A stretch of 35,985 nucleotides of DNA from NCBI GenBank assembly GCA_030529455.1, contig JAUMWV010000017.1:3301-39285 (forward strand), in the 5' to 3' direction. Source of the stretch: Propionibacteriaceae bacterium (GTDB taxonomy: Bacteria > Actinomycetota > Actinomycetes > Propionibacteriales > Propionibacteriaceae). A program made the position numbers and the translations under genes. Positions 1-9,705 of this stretch are shown here, in pieces. The notes under the pieces are model-generated. The model saw nothing but the letters and a program-made list of their open reading frames with translations. It made no database searches and was not told the origin of the DNA. The number at the start of each line of letters is the position of its first letter. The first letter of the stretch is position 1.

Positions 1-477
1 TTCCTGCCCGACGCCAGTTTCCTGCCCGATGCCATCACCGGCAACGACGCGATCGGGTGGTACCGCGACTTCTTCGCCGACTTCGACGAGGCCAAGGCGC
101 GCGACATGATCGGCTATTTCCGGCTCGACAGTGGGCAACGGCTCAGGGCGCTGAGCAAGGGCATGCGCGAGAAGCTACAGATCGCGCTGGCCATGTCCAG
201 GCGGGCCAGGCTATACCTGCTGGACGAACCGATCTCGGGGGTCGACCCCGCCGCCCGAGACGTCATCCTGGGTGGCATCCTGCGCAACTTCGCCTCCGAC
301 GCGCTGATGATCGTCTCCACCCACCTCATCTCCGATGTCGAGAACGTCGTCGACGACGTGGTGTTCCTGCAACGGGGGCGCGTCTTGCTGCACGGTCTGG
401 CCGACGACCTGAGGCAGTCCCACGGCAAGAGCCTCGACCAGCTATTCCGGGAGGTGTACGCATGTTCGGCATACTGA
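1..477 (+). CDS. ABC transporter ATP-binding protein (5' end outside window)
   Basis: This is the ATPase subunit of an ABC exporter of the ABC-2 kind; it would hydrolyse ATP on the cytoplasmic face to drive the permease encoded next. The frame is open from the first base, so the Walker A region lies outside the window and 158 residues are visible. Seen: a variant signature LSKGMREKL, the Walker B stretch LYLLDEP, the D-loop GVDP and the H-loop STH. The gene overlaps the following permease by 16 bp, so the two are co-translated. The LSKGM form of the signature is common in bacitracin/lantibiotic-type and other ABC-2 exporters, but the cargo cannot be told from sequence. The family is certain and the substrate unknown. 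Confidence 0.9.
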   Translation, partial: FLPDASFLPDAITGNDAIGWYRDFFADFDEAKARDMIGYFRLDSGQRLRALSKGMREKLQIALAMSRRARLYLLDEPISGVDPAARDVILGGILRNFASDALMIVSTHLISDVENVVDDVVFLQRGRVLLHGLADDLRQSHGKSLDQLFREVYACSAY

Positions 478-1271
478 TGAAGCACGAGATCAGGCAGACC
501 ATCAAGCCGCTGGCCACCATCATCGGTGCCTCGGCGCTCATCGTGGTGGCCGGGGCCGTACCGGTCTACCTGAAGATCCCGGTGGTCTCGGGCATCGGGC
601 TGGCCGTCGGCCTCGTCGCCCCGGTCGCGATGCCCTGGGCGGCGCTGATCTACCTGCTGGTCAGCTACTACCAGACGATGTACGGCCGCGTCGGCTACTT
701 CACGATGTCGCTGCCGGTGCGGGGACGATGCCTCTACCTCGCCAAGACCCTCTGGGCGTTCCTGATCGGGATGTTCTGTTACGCGCTCATGCTGCTCAGC
801 CTGGTGTGGAGCGCCTCCCTCTCCGGAGACGCGGCCATGCGCGGCGGGATCTCCAGTCTCGTCGATGAGATCGGCTGGCTGGGGATCTCGGTACTCGCGC
901 TGCTGCTGGTGAGCGCCCTGCCCGCGCTCATCGCCCAGGGGGCCTTCGTGGTGACCTACGGCATGCACCACAGATTCGCCAGGTTCGGCCTGGGCGGGCC
1001 GGTCATCGTCGGGCTGATCGTCTACGTCGTCAACCAGGTCACGATCCTGGCCGCCCTGCTGGCCATCCCGGTGGGGGTGAGGTTCCTCCCGGGCGGGAAC
1101 ACCGAGATCGTCGGCGAGGGCACCTGGGCCTCCATGGTGCGGGCCCTGCAGGGCGACACCTCCGCCCCGCCGGTGATCGGGCTCGGCGTGGTGATCGTCT
1201 ACCTGGCCCTAGCGGTCATCGCCTCGGTGTGGGCGGCGCGTTCCATCGAGAGGCACACCTGCCTACGGTAG
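462..1271 (+). CDS. ABC-2 type transporter permease
   Basis: This is a membrane partner of the preceding ATPase, 269 residues long. The ATG at 462 gives MFGILMKHEIRQT, a typical ABC-2 permease start with a short cytoplasmic amphipathic segment. About six hydrophobic segments follow, including ones near residues 17-35, 40-65, 95-115, 140-165, 180-205 and 240-260. An upstream in-frame start would only extend it antiparallel to the ATPase code in a low-complexity Arg-rich stretch and was discarded. The pair forms a two-gene exporter whose substrate is not predictable. The stop codon TAG also forms part of the -10 hexamer of the next gene. Confidence 0.85.
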   Translation: MFGILMKHEIRQTIKPLATIIGASALIVVAGAVPVYLKIPVVSGIGLAVGLVAPVAMPWAALIYLLVSYYQTMYGRVGYFTMSLPVRGRCLYLAKTLWAFLIGMFCYALMLLSLVWSASLSGDAAMRGGISSLVDEIGWLGISVLALLLVSALPALIAQGAFVVTYGMHHRFARFGLGGPVIVGLIVYVVNQVTILAALLAIPVGVRFLPGGNTEIVGEGTWASMVRALQGDTSAPPVIGLGVVIVYLALAVIASVWAARSIERHTCLR

Positions 1272-1274
1272 CCT
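1269..1274 (+). promoter_or_regulatory. -10 element TAGCCT of the DUF3097 gene (leaderless arrangement)
   Basis: TAGCCT is followed by 7 nt and then the GTG start at 1282. No Shine-Dalgarno sequence is visible. The spacing puts the transcription start at or next to the start codon, as in actinobacterial leaderless mRNAs. Confidence 0.55.
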
Positions 1275-1281
1275 CGCCAGC

Positions 1282-2121
1282 GTGAACAGGTATGGCGGCG
1301 ATGTACTGCGTCCCGGCTGGCAGCAGTCGGGACGCAAGCGTTCCAGGGACGTGGCGCTCGAACTCGACCTCGTGGTCGAGGACCCCACCAGCGGCTTCTG
1401 CGGCGCCGTGACCGGCTGGGAGAACGGCGTGGTGATCCTCGAAGACCGGCACGGCAAGCGGCGCTCCTTCCCGGTCGGGCCGGGATTCCTGTTGGAGGGC
1501 GAGCCGGTGGCGCTGCGCATCCCACCCCGGCAGGGCGCCTCCGCCCCGAAGTACACCGCATCGGGTTCGCGGCTCAGCGCCGAGACGAAGGCCAAGGTCG
1601 CCCTGCCCAGCCGGATCTACGTCGAGGGCCGCCACGACGCCGAACTCATCGAGAAGATCTGGGGCGACGACCTGCGCCACGTCGGCGTCGTCGTGGAGTA
1701 CCTCGGGGGCATCGACGACCTGCCCGGCATCGTCACCGGGTTCCGGCCGGGGCCGGGACGGCGGCTGGGGGTGCTCGTCGACCACCTCGTGCCGGGCAGC
1801 AAGGAATCCCGGATCGCCGCCGAGGTCGCCAGGGGAGGGTTCGGCGACTACGTGCTGATCGCGGGCCACGAGTTCATCGACATCTGGCAGGCGGTCAAGC
1901 CCGAACGCATTGGGCGCAAGGCCTGGCCCAGCGTGCCGCTGGACGTCGACTTCAAGAAGGGCACGCTCGCCGCGCTGGGGCTGCCACACCAGGACCAGCG
2001 CGACATCGCCCGGGGGTGGCAGGCGATCCTGGGCCGGGTGCGCACCTGGAAAGACCTGGAGCCGGGGCTCAACACCACCGTGGAGACCCTCATCGACTTC
2101 GTGACTCAAGATCACGCCTAG
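1282..2121 (+). CDS. DUF3097 domain-containing protein
   Basis: This 279-residue protein belongs to the actinobacterial DUF3097 family, whose function is unknown. The GTG at 1282 is chosen because the family N-terminus (MNRYGGDVL) begins there and a -10 hexamer lies just upstream. Residues 1-80 look like a small beta-rich domain. Residues 111-170 carry RIYVEGRHDAELIEKIW and GVLVDHLVPGSKE. This resembles a TOPRIM fold, the metal-binding core of RNase M5, primases and topoisomerases: Glu115 would be the conserved acid and Asp167 the first acid of the DxD motif, with the second Asp replaced by Leu. The TOPRIM link is my inference from motif shape. The gene stands alone with its own promoter. Confidence 0.85.
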   Translation: MNRYGGDVLRPGWQQSGRKRSRDVALELDLVVEDPTSGFCGAVTGWENGVVILEDRHGKRRSFPVGPGFLLEGEPVALRIPPRQGASAPKYTASGSRLSAETKAKVALPSRIYVEGRHDAELIEKIWGDDLRHVGVVVEYLGGIDDLPGIVTGFRPGPGRRLGVLVDHLVPGSKESRIAAEVARGGFGDYVLIAGHEFIDIWQAVKPERIGRKAWPSVPLDVDFKKGTLAALGLPHQDQRDIARGWQAILGRVRTWKDLEPGLNTTVETLIDFVTQDHA

Positions 2122-2134
2122 CCAGCGACCCCAC

Positions 2135-2140
2135 TAGGCT
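2135..2140 (+). promoter_or_regulatory. -10 element TAGGCT of the inositol-phosphatase-like gene
   Basis: TAGGCT is followed by exactly 6 nt and the ATG at 2147. There is no ribosome-binding site, so a leaderless transcript is likely. Confidence 0.55.
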
Positions 2141-2146
2141 GGTGCC

Positions 2147-2929
2147 ATGGACTCTGCCGCGATGATTCAGCTGCTGGACGAGGTCGCCGAACTCGTCGTC
2201 CGGCCCAGGTTCCGGGCCCTGGGCGCGGGCGAGGTGGAGCAGAAGGCGCCGGGGGATTTCGTCACGGTCGCCGACCGCGAGGCCGCGCGGGAGATCGTGG
2301 AGAGGCTGCGCGGGCTGGCGCCAGGGGCGCTCCTGGTGGGGGAGGAGAGCACCTTCGCGTCCCCGGACGCGCTCGCCCGCCTGCCGGAGGCCGCCCTCGC
2401 CTACACCATCGACCCGATCGACGGCACCGCGAACTTCGTGAAGGGCTCACCGGACTACGCCCTCATGGTGGCCGAGGTGCGCAGCGGGCAGACTACCCGC
2501 GCCTGGATCTGGCAGCCGGAGTACCGGCGCTCCTATGTCTGCGAACGCGGCGGCGGGGTGTACCGCGACGGCGAGCGGCTCGCCCCCGTCCCCCGCGAGG
2601 GGCTACCGGTCGGCGCGGCCTCCAGTAAGCGCTACCACGGCCACCACCTCGAGGGGGCCATCGCCCCGGTGGTGCGCAGCTCCGGCTCGGCCGCCTTCGA
2701 CTACCCCAACCTCATGGAGGGGCGGGTGGACTACCTGTATTACAAGAGGGTGTGCCCATGGGACCACCTCGGTGGGACGCTGATGGTGGGGGAGCTCGGT
2801 GGCCTCAGCAAGACCATGGACGGTGCCGCCTACGGCCCCGCGACGCCACCGACGGCCAGCCACCTGCTGGTCGCGGCGTCGGCGCCGATCTGGGAGGTCG
2901 CCAACCGGCACTGGCCCCAGCCGTCCTGA
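2147..2929 (+). CDS. inositol monophosphatase family protein
   Basis: This is a magnesium-dependent sugar-phosphate phosphatase of the IMPase/FIG superfamily, 260 residues, which is the usual length. Seen: the first metal-ligand motif GEES (Glu66/67), the core motif DPIDGTANFVKG (Asp89, Asp92), and a WD motif at Trp205-Asp206 in CPWDHLGG. These supply the two- or three-metal site known for the family. Members hydrolyse inositol phosphate, histidinol phosphate (HisN), PAP or fructose-1,6-bisphosphate, and nothing here decides among them. No his genes are nearby. The gene is monocistronic and converges on the metallo-hydrolase gene with a 24-bp gap. The family is certain; the substrate is open. 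Confidence 0.9.
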   Translation: MDSAAMIQLLDEVAELVVRPRFRALGAGEVEQKAPGDFVTVADREAAREIVERLRGLAPGALLVGEESTFASPDALARLPEAALAYTIDPIDGTANFVKGSPDYALMVAEVRSGQTTRAWIWQPEYRRSYVCERGGGVYRDGERLAPVPREGLPVGAASSKRYHGHHLEGAIAPVVRSSGSAAFDYPNLMEGRVDYLYYKRVCPWDHLGGTLMVGELGGLSKTMDGAAYGPATPPTASHLLVAASAPIWEVANRHWPQPS

Positions 2930-2953
2930 TCCGCCCCGGACGGGTCGGCCGCC

Positions 2954-3790
2954 TCACAGCAGCGGCAGCCTGCGGTGCGGGCGGATGCCGCGGCGAGCGA
3001 GCTCGGCGTAGACGATCGGCAGCGCCGCCTCCAGCGTCTGGGGGCTGAACGGCCACGACGAGGCGCCCGGGGCTTCGTCGGCGCCGACGCCCGCGCGGGC
3101 CAGGCGCTCGGCCTCGGCGTACAGCATCGCGATCTCGGCGCGCTGGCGGAAGGCGAACATCCGGTCGACGGCCTTGCCATGGCCAGGGACGAAACGGGTC
3201 TGGTCGGTGGCCGCGCCGAGCGCCCCGTCCAGGACGCCCGGCCACCCGCCGACCTCGGTGCTGGGGCCGAACTGCGGGTCGGCGCCCTCCTCCAGCAGGT
3301 CCCCGACGAAGATGACGTCCTCTTCGGGGACGAACACCATGAGGTCGGTGTCGGTGTGGGCCGCGCCCAGGTGCAGCACCTCGGCCCGCACCCCGCCGAG
3401 GTCGAAGGCCCGCGCCAGCGACATCGGCTCGGTCGGCGGGAGGATGTCGGCGGGGGCGACGCCGTACTGGGGGGCGCCGGCGCGCACCCCGGGGTGCTCG
3501 CGCCACTGGGCCAGCCGCTCGTGGCCCACCACGACTTCGGCGCCGACCCCCTTCGCCCCGAACCAGTGGTCCCAGTGCCAGTGCGTGATGACCAGGCGAT
3601 CCACCGGCCTGCCCGCGAGCCCAGCGGCCGACTCCGCCAGGCGGCGGCCCTGTTCCGGGTGGGAGCCGGCATCGATCATGAGCACGTGGTCGTCGCCGAC
3701 GACCAGCCCGATGTTGACCCCGGCCGGTTCGCACCGCGAGACGAAGACCCGGTCGGTCAGCTCCAGCCAGGGCCCGATAGAGGAATCCAC
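2954..3790 (-). CDS. MBL-fold metallo-hydrolase
   Basis: This 278-residue soluble hydrolase has the metallo-beta-lactamase fold. Seen: the zinc motif THWHWDH (His70, His72, Asp74, His75), a further ligand His145 in AAHTDTD, Asp164 in GDLLEEG and His204 in VPGHG, so the dinuclear site is complete. No signal peptide is present, so it is probably cytoplasmic. The start is GTG at 3790, placed 6 nt after a TAGAGT hexamer. The gene is divergent from hrcA and its promoter region overlaps the CIRCE operator, so it may be under HrcA control. The substrate is unknown; related stand-alone MBL proteins include thioesterases, glyoxalase II-like enzymes and lactonases. Confidence 0.88.
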   Translation of the reverse strand: MDSSIGPWLELTDRVFVSRCEPAGVNIGLVVGDDHVLMIDAGSHPEQGRRLAESAAGLAGRPVDRLVITHWHWDHWFGAKGVGAEVVVGHERLAQWREHPGVRAGAPQYGVAPADILPPTEPMSLARAFDLGGVRAEVLHLGAAHTDTDLMVFVPEEDVIFVGDLLEEGADPQFGPSTEVGGWPGVLDGALGAATDQTRFVPGHGKAVDRMFAFRQRAEIAMLYAEAERLARAGVGADEAPGASSWPFSPQTLEAALPIVYAELARRGIRPHRRLPLL

Positions 3791-3796
3791 CTTTCG

Positions 3797-3802
3797 ACTC
3801 TA
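3797..3802 (-). promoter_or_regulatory. -10 element TAGAGT of the MBL hydrolase gene
   Basis: On the minus strand TAGAGT is followed by 6 nt and the GTG at 3790. A weak -35 (TTACGA, 3820-3825) lies 17 bp upstream and falls inside the CIRCE palindrome. Confidence 0.5.
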
Positions 3803-3807
3803 ACAGG

Positions 3808-3813
3808 TACACT
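3808..3813 (+). promoter_or_regulatory. candidate -10 element TACACT of hrcA
   Basis: TACACT abuts the left arm of CIRCE, so transcription would begin inside the operator. No convincing -35 is visible. Its position, 5 bp from the opposing -10 of the MBL gene, makes this a back-to-back promoter pair. Confidence 0.4.
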
Positions 3814-3839
3814 TGGCACTCGTAACCGGTGAGTGCCAA
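3813..3839. promoter_or_regulatory. CIRCE element (HrcA operator)
   Basis: A perfect 9-9-9 inverted repeat: TTGGCACTC, a 9-nt spacer, then GAGTGCCAA. The known consensus is TTAGCACTC-N9-GAGTGCTAA, so each arm differs by one symmetric base. HrcA binds this site and is released on heat or misfolding stress. It lies 18 bp upstream of the hrcA start, so it is autoregulatory. Confidence 0.95.
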
Positions 3840-3857
3840 GGTCGAGGGAGGTGTCTG

Positions 3858-4874
3858 ATGCTGGACGATCGTAAGCTCGCGGTTCTCAAGGCCATCGTCA
3901 CCGACTACGTGTCCAGCCGGGAGCCGGTGGGCTCCAAGGCCCTCGTCGAGCGGCACAAGCTGGACGTCTCCAGCGCGACCGTGCGCAACGACATGGCGGT
4001 GCTGGAGGAGGAGGGCTACATCACCCAGCCCCATACCAGCGCCGGGCGAATCCCCACCGACAAGGGATACCGGCTGTTCGTCGACCGGCTGGCGACCATC
4101 AAACCGCTGTCGGCCAGCGAGCGGCGGGCCATCGCCACCTTCATGGACGGCGCGATCGACATCGACGACCTCGTCACGAGGACGGTCCGGCTGCTGGCGC
4201 AGATCACCCACCAGGTCGCGATCGTGCAGTACCCGGTGGCCCAGTCGGCGCTCGTCCGCCACGTCGAACTCGTGCGGCTGAACTCCGAACGGGTCATGGT
4301 CATGGTCATCAACTCCACCGGCCACATCGAACAGCGCACCCTGGAGTTCCCCGAAGAGGACGAGTCGATCCTCACCGGCCTGCGCGGACGCCTGAACGCC
4401 GCCGCGGTCGGCAAGACGGCCCCGGCCGCGGCCGCCGAGGTGGCCGCCCTCACCGAGGACATCGCACCCGAGGACCGGGCCGCGGCGAACCCCGTCCTGG
4501 CGAGCGTCATCGAGGCGCTGGCCGTCGGCCCCGCGACCCGGGTGGTGGTCGGTGGGGTGCCCAACCTCGCCGCTTTCGGGGACCAGTTCGAAGCCAAGGT
4601 GCGCCCGGTGCTGGAGGCGCTGGAAGAGCAGATGGTGCTGCTGCACCTGCTGGGCGAGGCCGCGGCTTCGGCCGACGTCACCGTGCGGATCGGCCACGAG
4701 AACCCCTACTCGCGGCTCCAGTCCACCTCGGTGGTGGCGAGCCCCTACGGTTCGCCGACCGAGGTCGGTGCCACGCTCGGAGTGGTCGGACCCACCCGGA
4801 TGGACTACCCTTCGACCATCGCGTCCGTGCGCGCGGTGGCCCGTTATGTGTCACGGTTCCTGCAAGAAGGATAA
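3858..4874 (+). CDS. hrcA: heat-inducible transcriptional repressor HrcA
   Basis: HrcA represses chaperone genes by binding CIRCE; its activity depends on GroEL. The protein has 338 residues, the normal length. The ATG at 3858 is chosen because it follows the strong site AGGGAGGTG, and the family begins MLDDRKLAVLKAIV; an earlier in-frame start at 3813 would lie in the CIRCE element. An N-terminal winged helix (about residues 1-85) contains the recognition segment SSATVRNDMAVLEEEG and the HTSAGRIPTDKGYR motif. The rest is the GAF-like and dimerisation domain. The gene begins an operon with dnaJ (12-bp gap) and rsmE, as in many actinobacteria. Confidence 0.97.
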   Translation: MLDDRKLAVLKAIVTDYVSSREPVGSKALVERHKLDVSSATVRNDMAVLEEEGYITQPHTSAGRIPTDKGYRLFVDRLATIKPLSASERRAIATFMDGAIDIDDLVTRTVRLLAQITHQVAIVQYPVAQSALVRHVELVRLNSERVMVMVINSTGHIEQRTLEFPEEDESILTGLRGRLNAAAVGKTAPAAAAEVAALTEDIAPEDRAAANPVLASVIEALAVGPATRVVVGGVPNLAAFGDQFEAKVRPVLEALEEQMVLLHLLGEAAASADVTVRIGHENPYSRLQSTSVVASPYGSPTEVGATLGVVGPTRMDYPSTIASVRAVARYVSRFLQEG

Positions 4875-4886
4875 AAAACCCACAAG

Positions 4887-6050
4887 ATGACTGATTACTA
4901 CGAAGTGCTTGGCGTGCCCCGCGACGCGACGCCCGAACAGATCAAGAAGGCCTACCGTCGCATGGCCATGAAGGTGCACCCCGACGTCGCCACCGGCGAG
5001 GACGCGGCCGAGCAGTTCAAGGCCGTGAACGAGGCCTACGAGGTGCTGAGCGACCCGAACAAGCGCTCCATCTACGACCGCGGCGGGGACCCGATGGGGC
5101 GCGGCGCCACCGGCGGGTTCGGTGATTTCGGCGGCTTCGGCGGGGGATTCGACTTCACCAACCTGGTGGACGCCATGTTCGGCACCCAGTCCTCGCGGGG
5201 CCCGCGCTCCCGGACCCGGGCGGGCCAGGACGCGCTGGTGCGGCTGACCCTGACGCTGGCCGAGGCGGCCTTCGGCGTCACCAAACCGATCCGCGTGGAC
5301 ACCGCCGTGGTGTGCCCCCGCTGCACCGGCAAGGGGGCCGAAGACGGTGTCGAGCCGGTGACCTGCACCACCTGCGGCGGCCAGGGCGAGGTCATGCAGA
5401 TCCAGCGCAGCTTCATCGGCGACATCCGCATGAGCCAGCCCTGCCCATCGTGCCGCGGCTACGGCACCATCATCCCGCGCCCCTGCGGTGAATGCTCCGG
5501 GGAGGGCCGGGTCAGGAGCACCCGCACCATCAGCGTGCGCATCCCGGCCGGGGTGTCCACCGGGATTCGCATCCACCTGGAGGGCCAGGGCGAGATCGGC
5601 CCCGGCGGCGGCCCTGCGGGCGACCTGTACGTCGAGATCACCGTGGCGGCGCACGAGGTCTTCCGCCGTGACGGGGACAACCTGGAGATGGTGGTCAAGG
5701 TGCCGATGACGGCGGCCGCGCTCGGCTCCCAGGTGCCGATCGCCACGCTGGAGGCCGAACGGGACGATTCGGACGAGGCCGACCGCCTCGTCACCCTGGA
5801 CCTCCCGGCCGGGACCCAGTCCGGCACGCGGATCGCGCGGCGGGGCCGGGGCGTGCCGCGGCTGCGCGGCGGGGGCCGGGGCGACCTCGGGGTGACCCTA
5901 CTCGTCCAGACCCCGACCAAGCTGGACGAACACCAGCGCGACCTGCTGCGCAAGCTGGCCGAGGCGCGCGACGAGACCAGGGTCGAAGGCACCGTCGACA
6001 AGTCCAAGGGCGGGTTCTTCGACCGGCTCCGTGAGGCATTCACCGGGTGA
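4887..6050 (+). CDS. dnaJ: molecular chaperone DnaJ (hrcA-linked DnaJ2 type)
   Basis: DnaJ is a DnaK co-chaperone that delivers unfolded clients and stimulates ATP hydrolysis. It has 387 residues with the full class I layout: J domain (1-62) with the HPD tripeptide at 31-33, a short Gly/Phe-rich linker (about 70-92), a zinc-binding domain with four CxxCxGxG-type repeats (Cys pairs 143/146, 160/163, 186/189, 200/203), and the C-terminal client-binding and dimerisation region. Its position after hrcA marks it as the DnaJ2 paralogue, the other copy usually being in dnaK-grpE-dnaJ. Only a weak ribosome site (AAGGA inside the hrcA end) is seen, so expression probably depends on coupling to hrcA. 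Confidence 0.96.
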   Translation: MTDYYEVLGVPRDATPEQIKKAYRRMAMKVHPDVATGEDAAEQFKAVNEAYEVLSDPNKRSIYDRGGDPMGRGATGGFGDFGGFGGGFDFTNLVDAMFGTQSSRGPRSRTRAGQDALVRLTLTLAEAAFGVTKPIRVDTAVVCPRCTGKGAEDGVEPVTCTTCGGQGEVMQIQRSFIGDIRMSQPCPSCRGYGTIIPRPCGECSGEGRVRSTRTISVRIPAGVSTGIRIHLEGQGEIGPGGGPAGDLYVEITVAAHEVFRRDGDNLEMVVKVPMTAAALGSQVPIATLEAERDDSDEADRLVTLDLPAGTQSGTRIARRGRGVPRLRGGGRGDLGVTLLVQTPTKLDEHQRDLLRKLAEARDETRVEGTVDKSKGGFFDRLREAFTG

Positions 6051-6772
6051 GCCACCCACTGTTCCTCGCCAGCTTCGGCGATGTCGTTCCCGGCCAGGTG
6101 GTCAGCCTGACCGGGGACGAGGGCCGCCACGCCGCGGTGGTCCGCCGGATTCGGCGGGGGGAGACGGTCCTGGTCGCCGATGGGGCCGGGCGGGCGGTCG
6201 AGGGTGTGGTCGTCGCCGCCGAGCGAGACCGGCTCGACGTCGAGGCTGGGCGGGTTCTGGAGGAGCCGCGCCGGGCCTACCGGCTGGTCGCGGTGCAGGC
6301 CCTGGCCAAGGGCGAGCGGTCCGACCTGGCCGTCGAACTGCTGACCGAGACCGGGGCGGACGAGATCATCGCCTGGCAGGCGGAGCGCTCCATCGTCCAG
6401 TGGTCGGGGCAGCGGGGCGAGAAATCCCTAGCGAAGTGGGCGGCGACGGCCCGCGCCGCGACCAAGCAGTCCCGCCGCTTCACGGTCCCGGCCGTCAGCC
6501 ACGCCACCACCAGGCAGCTCCTGGAGCGGCTCGCCGGGACGACGGCCTACGTTCTGCACGAATCCGCCACCGACCGCCTGGCCGAGGCGGTCGCGGGCTT
6601 CTGCGGTCCCGAAATCGTCGTGATCGTCGGCCCAGAGGGCGGCATCAGCCCGCGCGAACTGGAGCTGTTCGCCGGGGTGGGTGCCCACCCGGTGCTGCTC
6701 ACCTCGCACGTGCTGCGCACCTCAAGCGCCGGGGGCATCGCGCTCGCCCAGGTGCAGGCCGTCCTGGGCTGA
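6047..6772 (+). CDS. rsmE: 16S rRNA (uracil(1498)-N(3))-methyltransferase RsmE
   Basis: RsmE methylates N3 of U1498 in helix 44 of 16S rRNA, using SAM, in assembled 30S subunits. The protein has 241 residues and belongs to the SPOUT (knotted) class. Seen: an N-terminal PUA-like domain (about 1-70), and the knot motifs VGPEGG (residues 194-199) and LRTSSAG (223-229) that bind SAM. The GTG start overlaps the dnaJ stop in GTGA, so translation is coupled. Its place behind dnaJ2 is conserved in actinobacteria. It converges on the next gene with a 2-bp gap. Confidence 0.95.
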   Translation: MSHPLFLASFGDVVPGQVVSLTGDEGRHAAVVRRIRRGETVLVADGAGRAVEGVVVAAERDRLDVEAGRVLEEPRRAYRLVAVQALAKGERSDLAVELLTETGADEIIAWQAERSIVQWSGQRGEKSLAKWAATARAATKQSRRFTVPAVSHATTRQLLERLAGTTAYVLHESATDRLAEAVAGFCGPEIVVIVGPEGGISPRELELFAGVGAHPVLLTSHVLRTSSAGGIALAQVQAVLG

Positions 6773-6774
6773 GC

Positions 6775-8274
6775 TCAGCGGGCCCGCTTGGCCAGCTCGT
6801 CGGCGTAGGCCTTGATCCGGCGCTGCAACTCCTCGGTGCTCAGCGTGGCCACGTCCTCACCCGCCACGGGCGGCGGGGTGCCCTCGGGGGCGTCACCAGC
6901 CTTGTCGAGCACCTGCAGCGACCCATCGGCGGTGACCAGGACCCGGTAGGTGACCACCTGGTTCTGCCCGATGGAGGCGACGTAGGTGTCGTCGGCCGCG
7001 GGGGTGATCTCCATGACCCTCATCCCGGACGCCCAGCCGGGCAAGTCGCTGAAGTCCGACCGGATGCGGTTCTCGGTGGTGGACAGCGCGGGACGCGGCT
7101 GCGGGTAGCGGTACAGTTCGACCGGGTTGCGTTCGGGGCCATTCTGGCGGGCGTCCACCTGGGCGAGCGCGACCAGCGACTCGGACGAACCGACCGGGGT
7201 CAGCGGGGTGACGAAGCGGGGCTCGCCCTTGGAGTTCAGCAGCGTGAAGTCCGCGGCGTTGTCCGCATTCGGGTCGGACTCCTGCTCTCCCGCGGTGTCG
7301 TATCCGGCGCGGGAGAACCAGTAGTCCCAGAACCCTTCGGCCGCGACGCTCGATTCGCGCTGCGTGGCCGCCAGGGACCGGGGGTAGGTCGGCCCGGGGA
7401 GCTCGGCGGGCACCGCATCGGCCGGGTAGACAGTGACCTCGCCCCGGGCGTAGATCGCGACGCCGTCGGGCCGCTGGGTGACCACCGGCCAGAACCCGTC
7501 GAGGGTGGTCAGCGGGACCACGACCACCGGGGTCTCCCCGTCGCAGTAACCGTAGGAATCGCTCTTCTGCCACAGCGACCAGGGCCGCTGGAAGCTGATC
7601 GCGCGGCTGAGGTCGTTCCACGGCGCGCTGCCGCCGAGGCGCAGCGTGTGCCCCTCGTCCATGATGCAGGCCGTGGAGGTGGACGACTGGGAGCCGACCA
7701 GCGGCGGGTGGATCACCTGCACCGCCTCATAGCCCTGCAGGAAGCCGCGCCTCAGCACGAGGGAGGTGTACTGGTTGGGCTGGTCCGGGGTCTGCACCGC
7801 GTGCGCCCCGACCCGGTCGCCGATCACCTGGTCGAGGTCGCGGTTGGCGAGCTGCTCGGCCACCACGAAGGGAGCCCGGTAGTGGTAGTCCTGCCTGACC
7901 GTCGACTCGGCGATGGAACGCGAGTAGGCGTGCTCCTGCCAGTAGGGCGCGATCAGGATCAGCGCGATGGCACTCAGCGTGGCTCCGGCCGCGACGATGA
8001 CGGCGGCCAGCCCGAGCCGCGACTGCCGGGCCTCCGGGGCCTCGCTGATTTCGGCCGTAGCGGTTTTGGTGAGACCGGGCTGGCGGGACATGAACACCAC
8101 GACGGATGCGACCGCGACGATCGCCGGCAACACCCAGGCGGTGCTGACGAGAGACATCAGGGGCCGGGTGAGGAAACGCCAGCCGGACCAGGCAACCCCC
8201 GCGGAGACGAGGATCAGGACCGGCAGTCCCACCCGGAGAAGGACGCGAGTGGGTTTGACTGCTCGTGCTGTCAT
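6775..8274 (-). CDS. membrane-anchored protein of unknown function, three N-terminal TM segments
   Basis: I do not recognise this 499-residue protein. The ATG at 8274 is chosen because it has the site AAGGAGC 6 nt upstream; the longer open frame beyond it is antisense to tgt. There are three hydrophobic segments near residues 11-29, 41-61 and 86-108. The remaining roughly 390 residues are hydrophilic and probably extracytoplasmic, since they carry only two widely useful cysteines (in ACIMDEG and YGYCDGE) that could form a disulfide. The C-terminus has a Lys/Arg/Glu-rich helix (RRIKAYADELAKRAR). It is divergent from tgt with 61 bp between starts. No enzyme motif is visible. Confidence 0.75.
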   Translation of the reverse strand: MTARAVKPTRVLLRVGLPVLILVSAGVAWSGWRFLTRPLMSLVSTAWVLPAIVAVASVVVFMSRQPGLTKTATAEISEAPEARQSRLGLAAVIVAAGATLSAIALILIAPYWQEHAYSRSIAESTVRQDYHYRAPFVVAEQLANRDLDQVIGDRVGAHAVQTPDQPNQYTSLVLRRGFLQGYEAVQVIHPPLVGSQSSTSTACIMDEGHTLRLGGSAPWNDLSRAISFQRPWSLWQKSDSYGYCDGETPVVVVPLTTLDGFWPVVTQRPDGVAIYARGEVTVYPADAVPAELPGPTYPRSLAATQRESSVAAEGFWDYWFSRAGYDTAGEQESDPNADNAADFTLLNSKGEPRFVTPLTPVGSSESLVALAQVDARQNGPERNPVELYRYPQPRPALSTTENRIRSDFSDLPGWASGMRVMEITPAADDTYVASIGQNQVVTYRVLVTADGSLQVLDKAGDAPEGTPPPVAGEDVATLSTEELQRRIKAYADELAKRAR

Positions 8275-8323
8275 GTTGCTCCTTGTCGGCTTGCCTGTCG
8301 TCCAGTGTAGGGGAGACATCGGA

Positions 8324-9669
<1,346 letters not shown>

Positions 9670-9705
9670 TCATCGCGGCGGGCCGGATGCCAAGCGTCCT
9701 TGTCG

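Noticed and set aside
2805..4697. 630-codon minus-strand open frame across the MBL and hrcA region
   Set aside because: It is antisense to clear genes, changes character along its length and is rich in Arg/Gly/His/Asp, as expected for shadow frames in high-GC DNA.
6031..8310. 759-codon plus-strand open frame
   Set aside because: It lies over rsmE in another frame and antisense to the membrane protein gene; low-complexity composition and no recognisable domain.
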